DNA of 64,000 nt. Source: Fictibacillus arsenicus (GTDB taxonomy: Bacteria > Bacillota > Bacilli > Bacillales > Fictibacillaceae). The number at the start of each line of letters is the position of its first letter. Positions within the stretch are counted from its first letter, which is position 1. This document shows positions 1 through 8,987 of this stretch, in pieces. Made by a program: the position numbers and the translations under genes. The stretch covers positions 310,001 through 374,000 of the forward strand of contig NZ_MQMF01000001.1 of the NCBI RefSeq assembly GCF_001999465.1, given 5' to 3'. The notes beneath the pieces are model-generated. The model had not been told where the DNA came from, ran no database searches, and was given only the letters and a program-made list of their open reading frames with translations.

Positions 1-788
1 ATTCTTTTTATTTCATTTGTAATGCCCTCAATGTGCGAATTAACTTCCTGAACGGAGTCTTGTACGCGGTTGGCTAGTTTACGAACCTCTACAGCAACCA
101 CATTAAAGCCTCTTCCATGGTCACCGGCACGGGCAGCTTCTATAGCTGCATTTAAAGCTAAAAGATTTGTCTGAGTCGCAATTTCACGAATCGTTTTAAC
201 AATATCTTCTATAGAAGCAGCTTGCTTTTTTAAAGAAGTTAGAATTTCTAGGTTCTCAGTAGATTCAAGAACAAGCTTTTCCGTAGCGGCAGCTACTTCT
301 CCGCTCTTATTGATTCCTTCTTCAGCGCGGTTAAGAAGTTCAGCAGCCATCTGCTGCAATTGAGAAACGACTTCCACCGTATTTTTTTCTCTTTCTGTTA
401 TGTCAGTTGCAATCTTAACAACAGCTATGACATTCCCAACTTCATCTCTTACCGGAGTATAAGTTGCTTCAAGCCAGATCAGCCGGTTTGATTTTGTAAC
501 CCTTTGAATCTTTTCCTGAAAAGTCTTTCCTTCACGCAAGCTTTTCCAAAAGGTTTCATATTCCTTGCTTCTAACAAACTCTTCTGTACAAAATTGTTTA
601 TGTAACAAACCTGGCATCTCATTCTGTTCATATTCCACTGTTTTCGCGAAATTACTGTTAGCCCAAAGCACTTTGCCTTGTGGGTTGAATTCAATCATCG
701 CTACTGATTTTTCGATAGCAGCAAGCACTGCACCTTCATTTAAAACTTGTGTACTCGTTGTGTAATTTTTCACTACGGTCAATGACAT
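1..788 (-). CDS. Soluble PAS-domain methyl-accepting chemotaxis protein (3' end outside window)
   Basis: The reading frame runs from an ATG at 788 to the window edge, so the C-terminus is missing. About 262 residues are visible. The N-terminal ~130 residues form a PAS fold that ends in an ITERE-type junction typical of PAS sensors. A coiled region and the conserved MCP signalling tip follow ([16 protein letters not shown], then [15 protein letters not shown]). There is no transmembrane segment, so it should be a cytoplasmic chemoreceptor sensing an internal cue through PAS and acting on CheA/CheW. The SD is weak (GGGGAAAAGAA). No SigD -10 (GCCGATAA) is visible upstream, unlike the receptor at 27.9 kb. 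The ligand is unknown. Confidence 0.9.
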   Translation of the reverse strand, partial: MSLTVVKNYTTSTQVLNEGAVLAAIEKSVAMIEFNPQGKVLWANSNFAKTVEYEQNEMPGLLHKQFCTEEFVRSKEYETFWKSLREGKTFQEKIQRVTKSNRLIWLEATYTPVRDEVGNVIAVVKIATDITEREKNTVEVVSQLQQMAAELLNRAEEGINKSGEVAAATEKLVLESTENLEILTSLKKQAASIEDIVKTIREIATQTNLLALNAAIEAARAGDHGRGFNVVAVEVRKLANRVQDSVQEVNSHIEGITNEIKR

Positions 789-842
789 TTCTTTTCCCCA
801 TTTAATAAGTTATTCATTACTAATTATAAAACCCTTTTTATA

Positions 843-884
843 TAAATAAAAACCTCTTAACTAAATTTCATTAGTTAAGAGGTT
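843..884 (-). terminator. Intrinsic terminator of the aldo-keto reductase gene
   Basis: A perfect 14-bp inverted repeat (AACCTCTTAACTAA and its complement at 851-884) sits directly after the stop codon at 895. On the minus strand a T-rich tract follows it. Confidence 0.85.
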
Positions 885-894
885 CATGCTTTTA

Positions 895-1797
895 TTAATC
901 TACTTCTTTTCCCATACTCTCTTGAAGAATACCAAACCATTGTTCACGGGTTAATGTAATATTTGTGGCATTGATTGCTGACTGAATCCGATTCATTTGT
1001 CCGCTGCCAACGATTGGCATCACTTGTGCCGGATGAGCCAGAAGCCATGCGTAGGCAACTTCATCAATGGATTCAGCACCAGTTTCTTTAGCGACTTTCT
1101 CAAGGACTTTTCTAGCTCTCAAACTTTTTTCATCATGTCCTTTAAAAAGTTTCCCTCCAGCTAAAGGAGACCAAGCCATTGGTTTAATGTATTCTTTTTG
1201 GAGATAGTTAACCGTGCCATCAAAGAATGGCTGTTCATGCAGCACTGATAATTCGATCTGATTTGTTACTAAAGGACCATTGAATTCACGTTGCAGCATC
1301 TCCATTTGACGCGGCGTGAAATTAGAAACGCCAAAGTGCCTTACTTTTCCTTCTTCTTTTAATTGATGGAAAGCTTCAGCCGTTTCGTATGGGTCCATAA
1401 AAGGATCTGGGCGATGAATCAAAAGAACATCGAGATAATCAGTATTCATCTTTTGCAATGAATTCTCAGCAGATGTAATGATATGCTCTTTGCTTGTATC
1501 ATAGGATTTTATCTTATGATGCGGTCTGTTTTCTGATACCAGTTTAATGCCGCATTTTGTAACGATTTGAATATCTTTTCTTAATGATGGTTTTAGAGAA
1601 AGAGCTTGTCCGAAGATTTCTTCACACATATAATTTCCATAAATATCAGCATGATCAAATGTCGTTATGCCTGCTTCTATACATTGTTCAACAAGATGAA
1701 GCAATTCTTCTGAGGTTATGTTCCATTCAGCTAAACGCCAGTGTCCATGAATGATTTGTGAGAAAGAAAGATCTTCCGCAATTTGAATTCGTTTCAA
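895..1797 (-). CDS. Aldo/keto reductase (YdhF-like)
   Basis: NADPH-dependent oxidoreductase of the aldo/keto reductase TIM-barrel family. Catalytic tetrad elements are visible: Asp and Tyr in FDHADIYGNY, Lys in TKCG and His in LIHRPD. The C-terminal cofactor region contains PIVGSGQ. I chose TTG at 1797 (300 aa) over an upstream in-frame TTG at 1827. AAAGGATGTG at 1805-1814 lies at the right distance, and the protein then begins MKRIQIAEDL, as relatives do. It is a single gene downstream of tyrS, separated from it by a terminator. The substrate cannot be deduced. Confidence 0.9.
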   Translation of the reverse strand: MKRIQIAEDLSFSQIIHGHWRLAEWNITSEELLHLVEQCIEAGITTFDHADIYGNYMCEEIFGQALSLKPSLRKDIQIVTKCGIKLVSENRPHHKIKSYDTSKEHIITSAENSLQKMNTDYLDVLLIHRPDPFMDPYETAEAFHQLKEEGKVRHFGVSNFTPRQMEMLQREFNGPLVTNQIELSVLHEQPFFDGTVNYLQKEYIKPMAWSPLAGGKLFKGHDEKSLRARKVLEKVAKETGAESIDEVAYAWLLAHPAQVMPIVGSGQMNRIQSAINATNITLTREQWFGILQESMGKEVD

Positions 1798-1826
1798 AAG
1801 CTTGCACATCCTTTCGAAAATAGACA

Positions 1827-1852
1827 AGAACCCTATAAGTTTAAGGGTTCTT
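1827..1852 (-). terminator. Terminator between tyrS and the aldo-keto reductase
   Basis: Inverted repeat AAGAACCCT / AGGGTTCTT just after the tyrS stop, with a moderate T tract on the minus strand. Its 3' side runs up to the start region of the next gene. Confidence 0.7.
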
Positions 1853-1864
1853 TACTAAATATAT

Positions 1865-3124
1865 TTAGTATCTGATCAATGTGTACTTCTTCTTCCCTCT
1901 TCTAAGGATAACAAAACGATTTTCGATTCGGTCTTTCGAATCAATTGTGTAGGAGAGGTCTTGAACCTTTTCACCATTTACTGAAACAGCACCGTTAGTT
2001 ACGTCTTCTCTTGCCTGACGCTTAGATGGAGAAATATTTGCTTCAACTAGAAGATCTACAATGTTCATGTCTGCTTGGTTCTCTACAGAAAACGATGGAA
2101 CATCTTTAAATCCTTGTTCGATTTCACTTGCTGTAAGGTCGCTAAGATTTCCGCTGAATAATGCTTCAGTAATTTTCACTGCTTGAAGGTAGGCTTCTTC
2201 TCCATGAACAAGTGTTGTTACTTCACGTCCCAAAGCTTTTTGTGCTTCACGCTTTTCAGGAGCTTCTGCCATCGATTTTTCAAGATCTGCAATTTGGTCC
2301 TGAGATAAGAATGTAAAGTATTTCAGCCAGTTAATAACGTCAGCATCTGCTGCATTCACCCAGAACTGGTAGAATTCATATGGCGTCGTTTTGTCTGCAT
2401 CTAACCAAATTGTCCCTGATGCTGTTTTCCCGAACTTTGTGCCATCCGCTTTAGTAATCAAAGGAATAGTCAATCCAAAAGCCTTCTCTTCTTCTCCGGA
2501 TCGTCTGATTAACTCCATTCCGGCAGTAATATTGCCCCATTGATCACTTCCGCCGATCTGCAGCTTAATATCTTCTTTTTGGAAAAGATTTAAGAAATCA
2601 TAAGACTGCAAGATCATGTATGAGAACTCAGTAAAAGAAATTCCACCTTCTAAACGAGAATCTACAGAATCTTTAGCAAGCATGTAGTTAATAGAAAAGT
2701 TCTTCCCTACATCACGCAAAAATTCGATCATTGTCAGCTGGCTAAGCCAATCGTAGTTATTAACTGTATTTGCCGGGTTACCTTCTCTTTCAAAGTCAAG
2801 AAGTCTAGAAAGCTGGCTTTTAATTTTTTCTGTCCATTGAACAACGATTTCAGCTTCGTTTAATGTTCTTTCTGTCTGTCTTCCGCTTGGATCACCAATC
2901 AGACCTGTACCACCACCGACAAGAGCAAAAGGCTGATGCCCAGCTTCCTGAAATCTTCTTAATGTAAGAATCGGCAATAAGTTACCAATATGGAGACTGT
3001 CCGCTGTAGGATCAAACCCGCAGTAGAGCTTTACTTTCCCGCTTTCAAGTTCTTTTTCAAGCCCTTCTCGATCTGTAACCTGATTAAGCAGACCTCTAAA
3101 TTCTAAGTCTTGTAAAATGTTCAT
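1865..3124 (-). CDS. tyrS: Tyrosyl-tRNA synthetase
   Basis: Charges tRNA-Tyr with tyrosine in the cytoplasm. This is a class I synthetase of 419 aa, the usual TyrS length. The HIGH-type signature is HIGN at residues 45-48, within YCGFDPTADSLHIGN. The KMSKS equivalent is KFGKT near residue 230. An S4 RNA-binding domain occupies roughly residues 350-415. The start is the ATG at 3124 behind GAGAAAGGAAAG; a longer open frame reaches back into the leader but would translate through the T-box terminator. Expression should be induced when tRNA-Tyr is uncharged, through the T-box leader upstream. Confidence 0.97.
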   Translation of the reverse strand: MNILQDLEFRGLLNQVTDREGLEKELESGKVKLYCGFDPTADSLHIGNLLPILTLRRFQEAGHQPFALVGGGTGLIGDPSGRQTERTLNEAEIVVQWTEKIKSQLSRLLDFEREGNPANTVNNYDWLSQLTMIEFLRDVGKNFSINYMLAKDSVDSRLEGGISFTEFSYMILQSYDFLNLFQKEDIKLQIGGSDQWGNITAGMELIRRSGEEEKAFGLTIPLITKADGTKFGKTASGTIWLDADKTTPYEFYQFWVNAADADVINWLKYFTFLSQDQIADLEKSMAEAPEKREAQKALGREVTTLVHGEEAYLQAVKITEALFSGNLSDLTASEIEQGFKDVPSFSVENQADMNIVDLLVEANISPSKRQAREDVTNGAVSVNGEKVQDLSYTIDSKDRIENRFVILRRGKKKYTLIRY

Positions 3125-3157
3125 CTCTTTCTTTCCTTTCTCTTTTTTAATGGCAAT

Positions 3158-3395
3158 AAAAAAAGTCCCTTTCAAATTGAAAGGGACGTGATTACAATCT
3201 CGCGGTACCACCCTAATTAAAAGCTCGTTAAAAAAGCTTTTCACTTCATTTCGTAACGGTTTCTATCCGTTCCTTGCTACTAAACGGTTCACAAGGAAAG
3301 CTCCAGGAGGTAATTCACAAACTGCCTTTGTGCTGGTTTGCATCAACCACCAGCTTTCTGAAACAGGGAGACATCTGCTACTTATTCCTATCTTA
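3158..3395 (-). promoter_or_regulatory. Tyr T-box riboswitch leader
   Basis: On the minus strand the T-box core AATTAGGGTGGTACCGCG lies at 3201-3218. It is followed by a terminator (GTCCCTTTCAA stem, 3165-3187, then an eight-base T run). Upstream lies a Stem I-like segment. In its GAATTACC loop is UAC at 3310-3312, the expected tyrosine specifier codon. The leader is known to bind tRNA-Tyr; uncharged tRNA stabilises the antiterminator and lets tyrS be transcribed. Confidence 0.93.
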
Positions 3396-3421
3396 GCTAT
3401 ATCATTATTATTGTTCTTTTA

Positions 3422-3451
3422 TTTTTACCATATGGACGAAATTCATGTCAA
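3422..3451 (-). promoter_or_regulatory. SigA-type promoter of tyrS leader
   Basis: TTGACA (3446-3451) with an 18-base spacer to TAAAAA (3422-3427), just upstream of the T-box leader. Confidence 0.65.
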
Positions 3452-3477
3452 TCTTATAATTTCAAAAAAACTGCCCA

Positions 3478-3505
3478 TTTTCACAATTCGACCGTATGTT
3501 ATACT
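3478..3505 (+). promoter_or_regulatory. Candidate promoter of the class A PBP
   Basis: TTTTCA (3478-3483), a 16-base spacer, and TATACT (3500-3505), 23 bases before the ATG. The -35 is poor, the -10 good. Confidence 0.5.
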
Positions 3506-3528
3506 TATACACAGGGGGGGAGTACCAA

Positions 3529-6393
3529 ATGATGTCTCATTTTGATGGACTTAAACAAAAATGGGAGAAATTTGTCCACTTTTTGAATGAAAAAAGTATT
3601 ATTCGAACAGCACGAATTACATATAACGTTACTTGGAACATGTTTTTGATCGTCGCAGTTCTTTTTGTTTTGGGCGGTGTTTTCGCAGCTGGAGTAGGAG
3701 CAGGATTCTTTGCCTCACTAGTAAAGGATGAACCCGTACGCGCTTACTCGTCTATGAAAGAAGACATCTACAACTACGAGGAAACAAGCACTGTTTATTT
3801 TGACAACGATCAATACATGGGTAAACTTCAATCAGACTTGGACAGGCAAGAAATTAAGTTAAAAGACGTTTCTCCATACGTAATAAAAGCGATTATCTCT
3901 ACAGAAGATCAATATTTTTATGAACATAAAGGCATAGTGCCTAAAGCGATTCTACGTGCAATGTATGAAGAATTTTCAGGTGCCGCAATCGTAACAGGCG
4001 GAAGTACACTGACACAGCAGTTAATAAAAAATCAGATTCTTACGAATGAAGTTTCATTTGATAGAAAAGCAAAAGAAATACTTCTAGCTATGCGTCTTGA
4101 AAAAGTGTTGAAGAAAGATGAGATCCTTGAAGCTTATCTCAATATCGTCCCTTATGGCCGTAATTCTTCCGGACGAAACGTGGCAGGAATCCAGGCAGCA
4201 TCGGAAGGGATATTTGGAGTAGAAGCTTCCAAGCTTAACCTGGCACAATCAGCTTACATAGCAGGACTTCCAAAGAACCCGTTCGTGTACACGCCTTTCA
4301 ACAATGGCGGTGAGCCAAAAGAAGATATTTCAGCAGGCTTAAAACGGATGAAAACCGTTCTAAACCGCATGCTCTCAGCTGGATCGATTACACAAGCTGA
4401 ATATGATGAAGCGATCCAGTATGATATTAGAAAGAACTTAACGACAAATAAACAATCATCTTTCGAAAAATATCCGTTTTTAACTGTTGAAATACAAAAA
4501 CGTACAGTTGAAGTACTCACAAAAATAGAAGCTGAAAAAGATGGTAAGAAAGTAGAAGAATTGAGTCCTGAAGAATTAAAAGAATATCAGGATAACGCAC
4601 GTACTCAAATCAGACAAAAAGGAATTAAAATCCATACTACGATCAATCAAAAGATCTATGATGAAATGCAGCAGGTTGTGAAGAATGATGGATTATTCGG
4701 ACCTGACAATCAATATGTCTATAACAATAAAGGTCAGCGAATAAAGCTTGAAAAGCCGCAGCCTGAAGAAGTCGGAGCGACATTAATTGATAATAAAACA
4801 GGAAAGATAATCAGTTTTGTTGGCGGGCGTGATTTTAACAGAGAACAAACCAATCATGCAACAAGCGCACCTAGACAAAACGGCTCAACAATGAAGCCAT
4901 TACTGGCATACTCTTATGCTGTTGAAACAGGCAAAGTTCAGCCAGGAACAATCGTACCTGACACTCCAATCGACATAAATGGATGGAAACCTAACAACTA
5001 TGATAAAGATTTTGATGGTCTAGTTTCTGTTCGTCACTCACTTAAGAAATCTAGAAATATCCCAGCTATCAGATCTTATCAAAGAGTAGATCATGCGAAA
5101 GCTACCGAAAAGCTGATTCAAATGGGGGTAACTACTCTTACTAAAGGTGACAGAGCCCACACTGCAATGGCGCTAGGTGCTCTAGATATTGGGGTCACTG
5201 TTGAAGAAAATGTAAATGCTTTTTCTACATTTGCAAACAGCGGGAAATTTGTTGATGCTTATATGATTGATAGAATAGAAACAAATGACGGTGAAGTGAT
5301 CTATCAGCACAAAAGTGAACCGAAACAAGTTTATAGCCCGCAGACGTCCTATCTAATGATTGATATGATGAGAGATGTACTTTCATCTGGTACTGCAGCA
5401 GGTGTACCTCGAAAACTGGCATTCCAGTCTGATTGGGCTGGTAAGACAGGAACGACTAATGAAGATAAAGATTCATGGTTTGTAGCCTCTAATCCGAATG
5501 TTACATTCGGAGTTTGGATCGGTTATGACACTCCTGCTGATTTAGCTGGTAACACCGGTCAAAGAAATCAGACTATATGGGCTCAGTTAATAAATGCAGC
5601 TCATAAACATGCACCTCAATTAGTTGACCCTGAACAAAGATTTGCGATGCCATCAGGAATTGTACGCCGTGAAATCTGCGGAATCTCTGGCAAGCTCCCG
5701 TCAGATCTTTGCCGAAGTGCAGGTCTTGTAACAACCGATTTATTTAACGCAAAGTTTACTCCTAAAGAAGTAGATGATACGTTAACAAAAGGCCGTTATG
5801 TGGTTGTTGGCGACGCAAAGTATAAAGCACTGCCAACAACACCTGAAGAATTTACTAAAGTGGGTGTGCTTATAAAAGAAGAGTTCTTAAAAGAACTAGG
5901 ATTAGAAACTCTGAATAAGCTTACACAGAAAATTGATCTCTTGAACAACATCGTACCTGAGAAAGAATTAAAAGAGAATGGAAAAGTTCCTTCACCTGTA
6001 ACAGGAGCGAAAATGTCTGATGGCGTATTATCGTGGTCAGCACATGGTGAGAATGATGTGATCGGCTACCGAATCTACCATTCAGCAGATGGCAAATCAT
6101 TTAAGAAAATAGGGTCTGTTACAGCAGATAAAACTTCTGCGAAAGTTTCTAACGGAGTTGTCTATGTAACAGCGGTTGATATCGCTGGAAAAGAATCAGC
6201 TGCTCAGACAAAGGTTCAGGTTGGTGAAAAGAAACCGCCTGCAGAACCCGGAACTCCTCCACCGTCTGGAGGAGATGGAGATAAACCAGACAAGCCACAG
6301 GATCCTCCACCGCCGCCAACTGATCCAGGCACAGGAGATCCTCCACCAGCCACTACACAAGGTAATAAGAAAGACAAAAAACCCTCGAATTGA
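3529..6393 (+). CDS. Class A penicillin-binding protein (PBP1A type) with C-terminal FN3 domain
   Basis: Bifunctional peptidoglycan polymerase and cross-linking enzyme, 954 aa. There is one N-terminal membrane anchor (about residues 37-63). A GT51 glycosyltransferase follows, with TEDQYFYEHKG near 125 and TGGSTLTQQ near 160. The transpeptidase has STMK near 452, SRN near 507 and KTGTT near 638. A fibronectin type III-like domain spans ~820-900, then a Pro/Gly/Asp-rich tail ends in Lys residues. The start is the ATG at 3529 with SD GGGGGGAG; an upstream in-frame ATG at 3496 lies on the promoter -10. It is divergent from the tyrS leader and convergent with acsA. Most of the protein should face the outer side of the membrane. 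Confidence 0.95.
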   Translation: MMSHFDGLKQKWEKFVHFLNEKSIIRTARITYNVTWNMFLIVAVLFVLGGVFAAGVGAGFFASLVKDEPVRAYSSMKEDIYNYEETSTVYFDNDQYMGKLQSDLDRQEIKLKDVSPYVIKAIISTEDQYFYEHKGIVPKAILRAMYEEFSGAAIVTGGSTLTQQLIKNQILTNEVSFDRKAKEILLAMRLEKVLKKDEILEAYLNIVPYGRNSSGRNVAGIQAASEGIFGVEASKLNLAQSAYIAGLPKNPFVYTPFNNGGEPKEDISAGLKRMKTVLNRMLSAGSITQAEYDEAIQYDIRKNLTTNKQSSFEKYPFLTVEIQKRTVEVLTKIEAEKDGKKVEELSPEELKEYQDNARTQIRQKGIKIHTTINQKIYDEMQQVVKNDGLFGPDNQYVYNNKGQRIKLEKPQPEEVGATLIDNKTGKIISFVGGRDFNREQTNHATSAPRQNGSTMKPLLAYSYAVETGKVQPGTIVPDTPIDINGWKPNNYDKDFDGLVSVRHSLKKSRNIPAIRSYQRVDHAKATEKLIQMGVTTLTKGDRAHTAMALGALDIGVTVEENVNAFSTFANSGKFVDAYMIDRIETNDGEVIYQHKSEPKQVYSPQTSYLMIDMMRDVLSSGTAAGVPRKLAFQSDWAGKTGTTNEDKDSWFVASNPNVTFGVWIGYDTPADLAGNTGQRNQTIWAQLINAAHKHAPQLVDPEQRFAMPSGIVRREICGISGKLPSDLCRSAGLVTTDLFNAKFTPKEVDDTLTKGRYVVVGDAKYKALPTTPEEFTKVGVLIKEEFLKELGLETLNKLTQKIDLLNNIVPEKELKENGKVPSPVTGAKMSDGVLSWSAHGENDVIGYRIYHSADGKSFKKIGSVTADKTSAKVSNGVVYVTAVDIAGKESAAQTKVQVGEKKPPAEPGTPPPSGGDGDKPDKPQDPPPPPTDPGTGDPPPATTQGNKKDKKPSN

Positions 6394-6406
6394 TTCGAGG
6401 GTTTTT
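6376..6406. terminator. Shared bidirectional terminator, PBP / acsA
   Basis: AAAAACCCTCGAAT and its exact complement flank a two-base loop. The PBP stop codon overlaps the loop. A and T runs on both sides make it usable in both directions, and acsA ends 30 bases further on. Confidence 0.9.
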
Positions 6407-6435
6407 GCTGTCTTTTATTCTTTTAGTCTTCCTTT

Positions 6436-8151
6436 TTAGTCTTCCATTGTAGAAAGGTCGCCTGTTGGAAGATCAAGCTCCCAAGCCTTTAGTACACGGC
6501 GCATAATTTTACCGCTTCGTGTTTTTGGAAGTTTATCGCGGAATTCAATCTCACGAGGAGCGGCATGCGCTGCGAGCCCAGATTTCACAAAACTTCTAAT
6601 CTCTTCAATCAGTTCATCGTTTGGTTCATAGCCAGAACGCAAAGCGATGAATGCTTTGATAATTTCACCGCGAACAGGATCTGGTTTACCAATCACACCT
6701 GCTTCTGCTACAGCCGGATGTTCAACAAGCTTGCTTTCCACTTCAAAAGGTCCTACACGTTCTCCAGAAGTCATGATCACATCGTCAATTCTTCCCTGGA
6801 ACCAGAAATATCCGTCTTCATCCATGTAAGCAGAATCACCTGATACATACCAGCCGCCAGGAGTAAAATAGGAATCATACTTTTCAGGATTATTCCAAAT
6901 TTTTCGCATCATAGACGGCCAACCCTTTTTAATCGCAAGGTTACCCATTCGGTATGGAGGCAAGATATTATCCTGATCATCAATAATTGCTGCTTCAACA
7001 CCAGGGAAAGGTTTCCCCATTGAACCGGGTTTAATCTCCATCGCAGGATAGTTGCTGATCAATTGGCCTCCTGTTTCAGTCATCCACCAGTTATCATGAA
7101 TACGCAGATTAAATACCTTCATACCCCATCGGACAACTTCTGGATTTAAAGGTTCCCCTACACTCAGGATATGACGAAGAGTGGATAGATCAAATTTCTT
7201 CACAACTTCATCACCAGCACCCATTAGCATGCGGAATGCTGTAGGAGCACTGTACCATACTGTTACGCCGTATTTTGCAATGGTTCCATACCAGTCTTCT
7301 GGTGAAAAACGTCCACCTCTAATTACACTGGAAGCCCCGTTCAGCCATGGTCCAAAGATTCCATACGAAGTACCTGTTACCCAGCCTGGGTCTGCTGTAC
7401 ACCAGTATACATCTTCTTCTTTTAGATCCAGAACCCATTTAGAAGTCTGATAATGCTGCAGCATTGCGTTGTGTACATGCAGCACACCTTTCGGCTTACC
7501 TGTTGAACCTGATGTATAATGAAGGATTAATCCATCTTCACGGTCAACCCATTCAATATCGAGATCTTTAGAGGCTTTAGCCATGCTGTCATAGTAACTT
7601 ACATATGGTCCTTCTTCTTTTACATCTTCTCCAACAAGAATTACATGTTTTAAGTTAGGCAGTTCACTGACAGGTACACGTTCTAAAAGTGAAGGTGTTG
7701 TCACTAGCACTTTTGCTTCACTGTCTTCAAGTCTGTCTCTTACCGCACCTTCCATAAATGCTTCAAAGAGAGGACCAACAATTGCTCCTAATTTGACGGA
7801 ACCAAGGAATGCGAAATAAAGCTCAGGTGAACGCGGCATAAAAATAAATACTCGATCGCCTTTTTCTACTCCTAACTGGCGCAGCATGTTTCCTGCTTTA
7901 TTAGACATTTCCTTCATTTCTTTAAACGTGTACTTCTCGTCCCTCTTTTGATCTGAAAAATAGAGAGCGACTTTGTTTTTTCGATGGGATGCAGCATGAC
8001 GGTCAATGGCTTCATACGCCATATTTACTCGACCTGTCTTATGCCAGGAGAATTCTTTCTCAATGTCTTTCCAATCAAATGCTCCGTATGCTGCCTCATA
8101 ATCTTGTAAATTAAAATCACCTTTTATTATCGGAAGCGCTTCCAGTTTCAT
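6436..8151 (-). CDS. acsA: Acetyl-CoA synthetase
   Basis: Activates acetate to acetyl-CoA through acetyl-AMP (ATP + acetate + CoA). Length 571 aa, matching B. subtilis AcsA. The AMP-binding P-loop YTSGSTGKPKG lies near residues 228-238, and the hinge motif YVSGDSAYMDEDGYFWFQGR is intact. Near the C-terminus is PKTRSGKIMRRV; Lys548 is the residue acetylated by AcuA in the family. The start is the ATG at 8151 with SD GGGAGAAA; 40 upstream in-frame residues do not look like protein. It is divergent from acuABC, which encodes the enzymes that switch it off and on. A cre-like palindrome covers codons 3-7. Confidence 0.97.
   Translation of the reverse strand: MKLEALPIIKGDFNLQDYEAAYGAFDWKDIEKEFSWHKTGRVNMAYEAIDRHAASHRKNKVALYFSDQKRDEKYTFKEMKEMSNKAGNMLRQLGVEKGDRVFIFMPRSPELYFAFLGSVKLGAIVGPLFEAFMEGAVRDRLEDSEAKVLVTTPSLLERVPVSELPNLKHVILVGEDVKEEGPYVSYYDSMAKASKDLDIEWVDREDGLILHYTSGSTGKPKGVLHVHNAMLQHYQTSKWVLDLKEEDVYWCTADPGWVTGTSYGIFGPWLNGASSVIRGGRFSPEDWYGTIAKYGVTVWYSAPTAFRMLMGAGDEVVKKFDLSTLRHILSVGEPLNPEVVRWGMKVFNLRIHDNWWMTETGGQLISNYPAMEIKPGSMGKPFPGVEAAIIDDQDNILPPYRMGNLAIKKGWPSMMRKIWNNPEKYDSYFTPGGWYVSGDSAYMDEDGYFWFQGRIDDVIMTSGERVGPFEVESKLVEHPAVAEAGVIGKPDPVRGEIIKAFIALRSGYEPNDELIEEIRSFVKSGLAAHAAPREIEFRDKLPKTRSGKIMRRVLKAWELDLPTGDLSTMED
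8131..8144 (-). promoter_or_regulatory. Candidate cre (CcpA operator) inside the acsA 5' coding end
   Basis: TGGAAGCGCTTCCG on the minus strand contains a perfect 12-bp palindrome centred on CG and fits the cre pattern TGWNANCGNTNWCA in most positions. From memory acsA is repressed by CcpA in B. subtilis, and ccpA itself lies 4 kb away. The codons also encode conserved residues, so chance is possible. Confidence 0.5.
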
Positions 8152-8186
8152 TGCTATTTCTCCCTTCCCTATTGAATATCTCTTCA

Positions 8187-8214
8187 AGTATAACATATTA
8201 TCAAAATTTTTTAA
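8187..8214 (-). promoter_or_regulatory. Candidate acsA promoter
   Basis: TTAAAA (8209-8214), 16-base spacer, TATACT (8187-8192), 36 bases before the ATG. The -35 is weak. Confidence 0.4.
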
Positions 8215-8242
8215 CTTATTAGAACTATCTATAAAATGCTTA

Positions 8243-8278
8243 TGAAACCCCTTACAATACGACGATATCATGTATAAT
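8243..8278 (+). promoter_or_regulatory. acuABC promoter with cre-like overlap
   Basis: The -10 TATAAT is at 8273-8278 and the -35 CTTACA at 8251-8256, with a 16-base spacer. TGAAACCCCTTACA at 8243-8256 resembles a cre site with one mismatch at the central CG and would cover the -35, consistent with CcpA repression. Confidence 0.5.
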
Positions 8279-8310
8279 AGAAGATGGAAACAAACCTAGG
8301 TGGTGTAGAC

Positions 8311-8943
8311 ATGAAACACAATAAAACTTATAACTGCGTTGCTTTAAAAACATCTCATGGCACAATAACCGTTGAAGGACCCGTGTCATCCGAAACACTG
8401 CAAGGTCTTTATTTTCATGAAGATCTAAAGGCGTTCAGACCAGCTAACGAGCAAAAAAAAGCTGTTACTGGAATTGCTAAGCTGGATGAAGGAAGAATTA
8501 TTATCGCAAGAAATAAAGATACAGTTATCGGCTATGTTACATATGTGTATCCGGATCCTCTTGAACGGTGGTCAGAAGGTAACATGGAAAATCTGCTAGA
8601 GCTTGGTGCTATTGAAGTAATACCTGACTACCGTAATTTTAAAGTTGGCAAGACACTATTAAAAGTTTCTATGATGGATGATGCGATGGAAGACTACATC
8701 ATCATCACAACTGAGTATTATTGGCATTGGGACTTAAAAGGAACAAAACTTTCTGTATGGGATTATAGAAAGATCATGGAAAAAATGATGAATGCAGGGG
8801 ACCTTAAATATATGGCCACCGACGATCCGGAGATCAGTTCACACCCTGCAAACTGTTTAATGGTGCGAATTGGAAAGCGAATCGACCTGGATAGCGTTCA
8901 GCGTTTTGATCGAATCCGTTTTAAGAATCGATTTATGTATTAA
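8311..8943 (+). CDS. acuA: Protein acetyltransferase AcuA
   Basis: GNAT-family lysine acetyltransferase, 210 aa, the same length as B. subtilis AcuA. By family knowledge it acetylates the C-terminal active lysine of AcsA and so inactivates it. The conserved block ELGAIEVIPDYR followed by VGKTLL matches the acetyl-CoA binding region. Start chosen as the ATG at 8311, preceded by AGGTGGTG at proper spacing; the frame opens 9 codons earlier on a sequence that contains this SD. First gene of acuABC, divergent from its target acsA. Confidence 0.95.
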   Translation: MKHNKTYNCVALKTSHGTITVEGPVSSETLQGLYFHEDLKAFRPANEQKKAVTGIAKLDEGRIIIARNKDTVIGYVTYVYPDPLERWSEGNMENLLELGAIEVIPDYRNFKVGKTLLKVSMMDDAMEDYIIITTEYYWHWDLKGTKLSVWDYRKIMEKMMNAGDLKYMATDDPEISSHPANCLMVRIGKRIDLDSVQRFDRIRFKNRFMY

Positions 8944-8987
8944 TTCGACTGATAATACAGAGAGAATTTATTTGGGAGTGGTATATT

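Noticed and set aside
789-842. SigD promoter for the PAS chemoreceptor at the left end
   Set aside because: No GCCGAT-like box upstream of the ATG at 788, unlike the other motility genes in the window.
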